Source: Silene noctiflora (lineage: Eukaryota; Streptophyta; Magnoliopsida; Caryophyllales; Caryophyllaceae). From it: 23,104 nt of DNA. A model generated the notes under the pieces. The model worked only from the letters and a program-made list of their open reading frames with translations. It was not told where the DNA came from and ran no database searches. Below, one piece after another: positions 16,138-23,104 of the stretch (position 1 is the stretch's first letter; each line of letters opens with the position of its first letter). The stretch is taken from contig VHZZ01001168.1 in assembly GCA_009801015.1 (NCBI GenBank), positions 18,157 through 41,260 of the forward strand. Direction: 5' to 3'. Made by a program: the position numbers and the translations under genes.

Positions 16138-19100
16138 CTATGGTTTGAGCCAGTCGAAGCAAGGGCAAATTCCCCAGCAAAACCGACCAGGATAGTTGTC
16201 TTTCAAATATACTTCTCGACTGAAACCGATAATATAGAAAGTGAAAGCCTGAGTACCACGAGCCATGGTGATGCGTGTTACTGGAACAACGGAGATAGTA
16301 TGGCGTTCACATATGACCCTGGCAGTCGGAGGAACAGGAGCTCTATCTGCAATAACTTCTGAAGAAAATTTGTTCAAGAAATAGGAATCTGCAAAAAAGG
16401 CTGGTGTACACTGATAAGCCTGCACATTGCACAATTGCACTCCTTGAGCTCTGTGGAACACGTCATCTGGAACTGAGGCTGCTCCTTTCCTTGCGCTTAC
16501 TTTCCGTGTTGACAGCGTTTTCCTGGAAGCAAAGTTTTCTTAGAGATTTGTAATGGTTGAATGAAAAGTGATGAAAAATTAGACTTGTAGACAGTTTTAA
16601 AGAGATTGCCCCTTGTGCCACACACAGTTCTCAGCATTATAAACTTGCTTTATACACGGAGATGTTTTCATTCATTAGACTGAACACAGCCGAGTTTATG
16701 TTGTGGCCCAATACTATATTTTTTTATGGTCACAGCACTATTTATTACCCAATCATCCCGAGCTCTCTTTCAAAAAAAAGATCCTCTCAAGGGCTGGCTC
16801 CTATCTATTGTGGGTTCTGGGAAAGCCGAACACAGAATACTAGTATCAGCTCAAATCTCAGGGAATAAAATCGTGAGTATTACAATCACTTCCTCATAGG
16901 TGCCTCGTGGAAGGCTGATTCATTTAGTATTAACTAATCTGACTAAGTTTAGAGTTGGTGGAACAAATTTCGGAAGCATTAGTCAAATTCCAGAGACTTT
17001 CAGTCACTGTACCCAAATGAGACCATTCTCTGAGCAATACGTCTCAGGTTCCCATTTGACAATATACGCTACGCGCTAAAGACTACTTTTTTCTCAAAAT
17101 TAGATCCCTAGCCATAGGATAATAGGATGAGAGCTAATGGCAGCATGGATAAACTCCGGAGCCGGGATTGCGCCAGATATGAGGGCACCACCAAGCAGAT
17201 AATTATGTAATAACTTATCAAACAGGTCACAAAAACATTCAGAGAAGTAACAACATACTGCTCAGTAAGGGAACTAAGTAGTAAGCACCATACTCACCAT
17301 TTGATGACAGCAACATTTTGAGCAAGAAGAAAGCCACTCCCTTCACATATCTTGCATTTTATCAATCCACGGGAGCCACAAGTAGCACATGGAATCTTTC
17401 CCTTTCCATTGCATTTCACGCAACTGTATAAGTGAAACCAAAGCAAATAACGACAGTTCTATCAGACGTTCATACTTATTAAAAAGGTTAGATTAAGATG
17501 GACTATAATGTCTTAGCAGAGTGGTAAATGGGAAAAAGCTAATTGGTTGAACATGAATATCAAAGTAGTCAAATAAGGAACCAACCAAATAAAATGGATA
17601 GTTCTCATAGAACGCAGAAGTTAAAATCTTACATCGTGTCAGACCCATCCCTATGTGCACATAAACCCCTTCCATAACAGGATGGACATGGAGTCATCTG
17701 GTTTTCTTTGTAAAATCCAGGTTCTTGATCTGCATTGCATGTAGGACAGACTGTATCTCCTCGACCCTCACAACCTATGAATTCACATAAGCTAGAGTGA
17801 AATAAAACCCCTTTGTTGCTCAAAATTTATTAAAAAAAGGATTCGCCATCCCATAAGACCATAACAGATAACATACCTGTGCATTTTTCAGTGGCTTCAG
17901 AATGCGGAACTTTCATTCTTGTTTCCTTTTCAGGTATGAATAAAACAGGGAACTGGGCCCTCAGATCCAATTCCCAGACCCCAAGTTCGAGTCCAGCGTC
18001 TTTGCCATCTATTTTTCCACCATTATATGTCACTTTTTCTCTAATGATTTCTCGTTCCTCCATAAATGTATCCAACGTCCCGACATAAACATTGCAATCC
18101 TCCACCATCTGTATCTTCCATGTACGAGCAGGACGACTTCCCCAGCAACAGTGATGACCAACATGGTCAATGAGCAACTCTCTTATCTCAGCTTCGTCTA
18201 ATGCTTGCCTGAGTGGAAAACTCAAATCAGGAATCTATGGATATAAAAAGACCTTGACTGGACCTGCTACCAGATGTTTATGCACCTTTCTTTTTAAAAC
18301 AGAGATACATCTACATTATCAAAAAAGCTAAGAAAGGATAAATCCGTTCCAAGACGGTATTACAAATTACCCAGGAAATGCAGTAAAACTGCAAGGATCG
18401 TAATAGGATTCAACTTGTCCCTTACAACCCCAAGCGTGCTTAGCACAAATAAAGGTGTGAGACAGGTAGGTTACTCGACCTTTAAGATATTCAAGAGACA
18501 AGATGTTCCGTAAAAGATATATACTGATATAGGAATTCCTTCCTAGCCAAAGACACCAATATACAACAAGGCTGCTTTCTGCCTAGGCCTTCTTAGTTCT
18601 CTACCCACTCTTGTTAACACTACATAGAGCGCCTCCTTGCAGATCTTGTATCTCTATTAAGTTAGATAGAGTACTCCAAAGACATTATGTGGAAATAGAA
18701 GGGGCGTGTATAGAAAATGAGTTGCCAGGCTTCCATCTCTCATAAGTCTATGCCATAGATGACATGAAGGGGGATCGGGTTCAAATTTCAAAATAATTTA
18801 GTGCAATCGATGGAATATGTTATAATTAAATTTCTCATGAGTCACTGATTAAAACAAAAAGAAGAGCACAACAATTGAACTAATAAAATCAAATGGAAGG
18901 CATAGATAAAAAAGAAATACTCCATATTAGGCACGATGAAGATAATTGACGCAAGTTGTAGACATTGGCATTGAGAACTAAACATAGCATTTCACTCCAA
19001 TTGTAAACATACCTTTGGAAGCCATGCGGATCTCTACCAAAATCTGCACCTGCACCATATGCACCATATCCACCCTGACACACAATCGCTTGTTCTGCAA

Positions 19101-21113
19101 GTTGTTACATTCATCAAAATTAAAGACAAGGACGTTCGATATTTTGTGTCATCCCATTGGAGTTTCTCTCATCTCCGAAAAAAATATGCCAAATATAAGA
19201 ACCCCGTGAACAAAGAGATGTATTAAATAAATGCCTTTTAGCAGAGTTGGAAGAGAGTTAGTCGTAAGACCTAAACAGTTGAACCCATGCACGTAATTCC
19301 ACGGCTTTTAGCTGGGAGAAGCTGGACTTGTACATAAACTTTTCAAGCAATATAGGTTTCACACAAGTTACAAAGTCAAGTACGAGACAAATGAAGCCAC
19401 ACGACAGTGGACAGGTGAACAATATGTCTATAGGAACTTGTAAGACAAGTGCCTTCATGAACTGAGACATTTTTCTTTTTTACCATGAATACGTGTAAAT
19501 TTGTGATACTTAATAAGCAAAAAGTTAATTGTTTGATATGAAGTTAAAAGCTCAGTCAGAAAAAGAGCGTATGTGAACTAGTGGCTCCATCGGAAAAAGG
19601 TCCACTACCAAGATTCATTGTAAGAGGATGAACAATTCAGCCATAATATCCCTACCTTTCCCTCCAAATACCTCTTTTCAAAGGAGACCTAGATTCCTAT
19701 TAACACTGACAATGTGAGTCAAATGTACACAACATGCTTACGGTTAAAGGCTATTTTGATTTTGCATAGACAATCGACTAGCAAAGTACACATAGTTAAA
19801 ATCAAGAAAAACAACTGATCCACAACATTTGATTTCCATTAAATCTAAAGTCAAAAACATTAAGACAATTTGATAGTTACACACTTGCACATAAAATTGA
19901 CCAAAAATAGATTACTGAAAACAAGTTCTAGTCGTATATCTTTCTAAAGAAATTCACCATGATCCACATTGAGTTATCCTTGACATCTCAAATTGATTTC
20001 TCGAATAACAGTAAGAAAAATGAGATAGCGTCACCTGGTGGGTACTAACTTATTTTTATCACCATCTCATATTTATATGTCACTTAAAACTTCAAACTTC
20101 TTGTGTTGCTTAGCGTACCGGATTCATTATCATTTGCCTTTGGATTACAACAACATGAACCTAATGTGTCAAGGCCCGCTGCAAATAGGGGTATAAGGGG
20201 TCGGATGTAAACACCCTTACCCCAGTGGTAATCAAAGCTAGGAGGCTATTTCCAAATAACACATGATGAAATTTGCGTTTAAGATTGCACCCAGTGTGTA
20301 TTAGGAGTACTTCCGTCATTTTGTTTTATTCCATCAGGTTGTCAATTAGAGATTTTCCCGAATCTAGGATTCTAAATTAATACTCCGTAGTACAATACAC
20401 ATAAGGAATAAAGAAAGAATCAGTAAATCAAAATGCAGGTTGTTAATGACATGAACATACCAGTAGAATAATTATCAGGCTCAGGAGAAGAGATTAAAGG
20501 GGCATGTAGAGAAGGTGGGTAAGGATGCTCTGATGAATAAGACGCGGCTGATCGAATTTCATCCACACTAAGATCAACCCCAGGTACTGATGTAGCTGGG
20601 ATTACTGAATTAGTCCTACCCAATTGTTCATATGAGCTCCATCTTCCACTATCCTTCTCTAAAAAACATAATCACCCCAATTAAAACAACAACAATACCA
20701 ACATCACACATCATTACCCTATTACTCAAAAGGTTCCGCAATTCTGCAAATTGGGCACAGAATTGCAGTGTATGACGATTACTTCACAGTAAAAAGAAGC
20801 GCAACTTTAACAAGTCATATTGATTGCAAGCAGGTCATGCTTATGACAGTCTTATGACAATCTTTCGTAAAATGAGACACAAGATGGAACACACAAATGG
20901 GATAAAACATGTTACTAAGTGGATGGCATGTTATAAGATAGAGTCGGACATAAAATGGGACAGATGATCCAAACCCGTCTACGACCCAATGGAAACAATC
21001 ATAACAATTATACATAATCCCTAACAAATCATGAAAAATACTCGTACAAACAAAAAAAAGGGGGTGTCACCTGTAAGGAGAGGTTGATCTATGCTTTCGT
21101 TATGGTGCTCCAT
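16138..21113 (-). CDS. SSUH2-like protein with DnaJ-type zinc-finger repeats, 7 exons, 435 aa
   Basis: This is the plant form of the SSUH2-homologue / DnaJ-related family; its molecular role is not established. Coding exons (minus strand): 21113-21071, 20658-20461, 19094-19013, 18208-17877, 17774-17633, 17423-17298, 16522-16138; all junctions are GT-AG and sum to 1308 nt in frame. The N-terminus (MEHHNESIDQPLLTG) is hydrophilic and Ser-rich. Exon 4 encodes the conserved ALDEAEIRELLIDHV...CCWGSRPARTWKI region and VWELDLRAQFPVLF. Residues about 218-300 carry DnaJ-type zinc-binding repeats: CTGCEGRG, CPTC, CPSCYGRG, CVKCNGKG, CATCGSRG and CKICEGSG. There is no J domain, so it is not a complete Hsp40. 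The C-terminal domain (about 308-435) includes RVICERHTISVVPVTRI and ends in Cys-rich FCWGICPCFDWLKP. No transmembrane segment is evident. A zinc-dependent protein-binding role is inference from the repeats. Confidence 0.93.
18209..19012. other. Intron 3 of the SSUH2-like gene
   Basis: About 0.8 kb of intron. I see no element ends, RNA gene or conserved coding frame in it. Confidence 0.6.
19095..20460. other. Intron 2 of the SSUH2-like gene
   Basis: About 1.37 kb of intron, AT-rich, holding an Au-SINE-like fragment at about 20170-20262. Short open frames here show no family resemblance. Confidence 0.6.
20170..20262. mobile_element. Au-like SINE fragment in intron 2
   Basis: From memory of the plant Au SINE, the phrases CAAGGCCCGC, AGGGGTATAAGGGGTCGGATGT, CACCCTTACCCC and AGGAGGCTATTTCC occur here in the expected order and spacing. 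The copy is degenerate, and I could not define the 5' tRNA-related promoter boxes, the tail or target duplications. The assignment rests on motif memory, not on a search. Confidence 0.55.
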
Positions 21114-21408
21114 TAATTGGGTAAAATTGGGAAATGGATTGGAGGGAAATTGGAGAAAATGAAGTGTATATATAATATATGTAGGTGAGAAACCTTGATT
21201 TTATGCGATTTTTTTCTTAGGAGGTAAGGAAAAATGGGAGTGCTACGTCAAGGAATTAAGGTTTGATATGAGCGAGGGAAGACACGAGTTATGGTAGACA
21301 CGGCAAATTCGTGGAAACTCGCTCTTTGTTGGTCTTGTCGAAGATGACAGATCAAGGGTATATTTTTCCCGAATTTAAAAAACGTCGGGTTTATGGCTTC
21401 TATTGGAT
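21114..21408 (-). promoter_or_regulatory. Promoter and 5' UTR of the SSUH2-like gene
   Basis: On the minus strand a long TATA-type run (ATATATTATATATACA, about 21165-21180) lies 55-65 bp ahead of the ATG at 21113, followed by a pyrimidine-rich leader (CTCCAATTTCCCTCCAATCC). No upstream ATG is seen between the TATA box and the start. A Mutator-like MITE copy begins about 230 bp upstream of the TATA box. Confidence 0.6.
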
Positions 21409-21616
21409 CACAAATTCTCATTGAAGACACCAGTATATTCGTCTTCAATGAAGACATGACGGATCTTCAATGAAGACGGGACGGATCCCCTCTCATAAGG
21501 AGGTAAGTGGGGGGCAACTGGGGCTGCATTTGGTTTCCTACTTGCCTCTTTGTGAGAGGGGATCCAATCCGTCTTTACTGAAGACGGATATGCCCCGTCT
21601 TCAATGAGACCAACTG
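21409..21616. mobile_element. Mutator-like MITE, copy C, 208 bp, exact 9 bp target duplication
   Basis: The left end CACAAATTCTCATTGAAGAC and the reverse complement of the right end CAGTTGGTCTCATTGAAGAC are the terminal inverted repeats. Identical 9 bp CTATTGGAT flank the element at 21400-21408 and 21617-21625. Subterminal inverted phrases GGATCCCCTCTCA and CTTCAATGAAGAC add a second layer of symmetry. It is in the opposite orientation to copies A and B and has no coding capacity. Confidence 0.9.
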
Positions 21617-21625
21617 CTATTGGAT

Positions 21626-22375
21626 ATTCATGTTCAACTTTTTCGAGGTGGTTTGAAAGTCGATAGTTTCAACTTACGTCACTCATTTGAAAGGATGACA
21701 TAGGTAGATCTTATTCAGATGATCAATCTAGTTTTCTTACTTTAGCAAAAAATAACGTCGGGGTTTGGTTGTTCTTTATTGGGGATATAAATGGGCCGTA
21801 TCTCGTGCCAGTTCAACTTGTCACAGCCTCTAAATAGCACCTAGGGGCGGATTTAATTGAATGTCGTGTGTTGTCTTGTATTGCACTGTTGTGTTCTGTT
21901 GTTGAAATCAAAAACTTGGCCTTGAGACGCTGGGCCATGTCGTGTTGTGCTGGGTCACGTCGCGTGTCAACAGAGCGAACCATGCCGTTAGTAGTGGAGA
22001 GTTACTGTATGGAGAAAGAATGTAGGGGCACGACGTTTAGTGGGTCGAGCCCTCAAAAGTGTGCTAGGCCGCCAAGCAAAGACTGCATGTCCATTAGGCG
22101 TGTTAGTGGGCTCAGATGGGTCGTGACAAGCTGGGCCTAGGCACAAACTATTTTTTGAAACATTGGCTTTGGCACGGTATGCAAGTGGCGTGTCATACAC
22201 GGTGAGCCGTGCGATTGTGTGTCGTGCCAAAATAAATCATGAGTCATGTTGAAGCGTGCTAACGCAACAGCTCTTTGTTGTGTTCATATATACACACTTC
22301 CATCTTTACTGTTTGGGGAAATAAAGCAAATATCTTAATCGATCTTCTTTTCCTTTTGGAGTGCAAAACAGGTCA
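21626..22375. other. Spacer with degenerate CGTGCC/GGGTCG-type repeats
   Basis: The part at about 21860-22250 is rich in GTCGTG, GGGCC and GGGTCGTG phrases resembling those at 5606-6000. Open frames across it (for example 21868-22140) have no recognisable family and seem to be by-products of the repeat. Ends could not be defined. Confidence 0.4.
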
Positions 22376-22384
22376 AATATTATC

Positions 22385-22581
22385 CAAAGCGTCTTGTTTG
22401 TGACGGGTATTATCCGTCACAAGCTGAAAACGGATAATGTCCCTCTCACAGTAAGGCAAGTGGGAGGACAAATGGGTGTAAATGGAGCACCCTATAATTG
22501 GTGTCACTTGCATATTATGAGAGGGGCACTATCCGTCTTCAACTTGTGACAGATAGTGTCCGTCTTCAATGACAATTTGTG
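22385..22581. mobile_element. Mutator-like MITE, copy B, 197 bp, exact 9 bp target duplication
   Basis: The element starts CAAAGCGTCTTGTTTGTGAC and ends GTCTTCAATGACAATTTGTG. Identical 9 bp AATATTATC flank it at 22376-22384 and 22582-22590. The inverted similarity of the two ends extends for more than 50 bp and includes GTCACAAG(C/T)TGAA(A/G)ACGGATA. There is no coding capacity. It matches copy A along its length in the same orientation. Confidence 0.92.
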
Positions 22582-22590
22582 AATATTATC

Positions 22591-23104
22591 TCATATAAGT
22601 AGATAGAACCGGAGTTTGTTATTTATTATACATTTTGCCTTTTGTCACTCTATCTACTAGACCTGTTTTATTATTTAAGGGGAATATATACGTCTTAAAA
22701 AAGAAGCCGTTATTTCTTTCGATTTTTTTATAGAAAAATTGACGGGAATAATCCGACATTTAAGTCGTCTTCCATGAATAAGCCCACCTTTTAATAATCC
22801 GGAAACAATCCCAATTTTTGACCCAAACTTCCATAAACAATCCCTTTTACTTATTATCTAAATTTTCTAGTTTCTTCTTCTCTCACCTACTTGATTCATA
22901 AAACACTTGACAAACACCATATCTTAAAACATGAGAGAATTCAATTAATAAAAATGAATTGATTTCTTCTTGTCAAGAAGCACGCACATCCTACATCAAA
23001 TAATTGATGTATCATTGAAGACGGCACTTCGTCTAGCCCATAGCCGCTTTCAATTAAAAACAATTCACCAGGTAAATTCATCAAACCCTAGAATTTCATT
23101 TTGT
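22591..23104. other. Right-hand spacer, possible upstream region of a gene beyond the window
   Basis: AT-rich sequence without a conserved coding frame. Near the end the plus strand becomes leader-like and contains AAACCCTAG (about 23084-23092). TCATTGAAGACGG at about 23011-23023 equals the terminal motif of the Mutator-like MITE family, so another copy or fragment may begin here. Confidence 0.35.

Noticed and set aside
21868-22230. Overlapping open frames of 80-90 codons on both strands
   Set aside because: They follow from the GC-richer degenerate repeat composition; no domain or conserved motif is visible.
1-23104. CRISPR arrays, tRNA or rRNA genes
   Set aside because: No regularly spaced repeats and no cloverleaf or rRNA-like stretch was recognised on either strand by eye.

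Overview
This 23.1 kb window looks like nuclear DNA of a flowering plant, most likely a core eudicot. The evidence is AT-rich spacers, genes with many GT-AG introns, plant-specific protein families (MIZ1/DUF617, a plant GT106 O-fucosyltransferase-like protein, plant-type SSUH2/DnaJ-zinc-finger protein) and many short non-autonomous DNA transposons. A placement in Caryophyllales is only a recollection-based guess from the repeat style. I see no sign of bacterial, organellar or viral sequence as the main content.

Layout. 1-6000 is a repeat-rich spacer with two Stowaway-type MITEs (1081-1337 and 1680-2010), a possible CACTA-like end (about 2123-2290), a divergent translation-initiation-factor eIF1 (SUI1) reading frame on the minus strand (2341-2591), a plausible minus-strand promoter (about 4115-4243) and a hAT-type element with an 8 bp target duplication (5154-5605). 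6239-6847 (+) is an intronless SOUL heme-binding-like gene. 7691-13306 (-) is an eight-exon O-fucosyltransferase-like gene of 654 residues whose 2.9 kb first intron holds three different MITEs. 14943-15635 (+) is an intronless MIZ1-type (DUF617) gene with a suspicious N-terminus. 16138-21113 (-) is a seven-exon SSUH2-like gene of 435 residues with a DnaJ-type CxxCxGxG zinc-finger region and no J domain. 21114-23104 is spacer holding two copies of a 9-bp-TSD MITE family.

The genes alternate in orientation (SOUL and O-fucosyltransferase converge, O-fucosyltransferase and MIZ1 diverge, MIZ1 and SSUH2-like converge). Nothing suggests they work in one pathway; this is ordinary plant gene spacing, not a gene cluster. 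Both multi-exon models were built by hand from splice sites and close exactly in frame (1965 and 1308 nt).

The most notable observations are: a three-copy MITE family with Mutator-like 9 bp target duplications; a sharp switch of synonymous codon choice halfway through the SOUL gene (AC-ending to GT-ending codons) that continues into both flanks; an out-of-frame ORF upstream of the MIZ1-like gene that looks like its displaced original N-terminus; and the divergent eIF1-like frame with an altered C-terminus.
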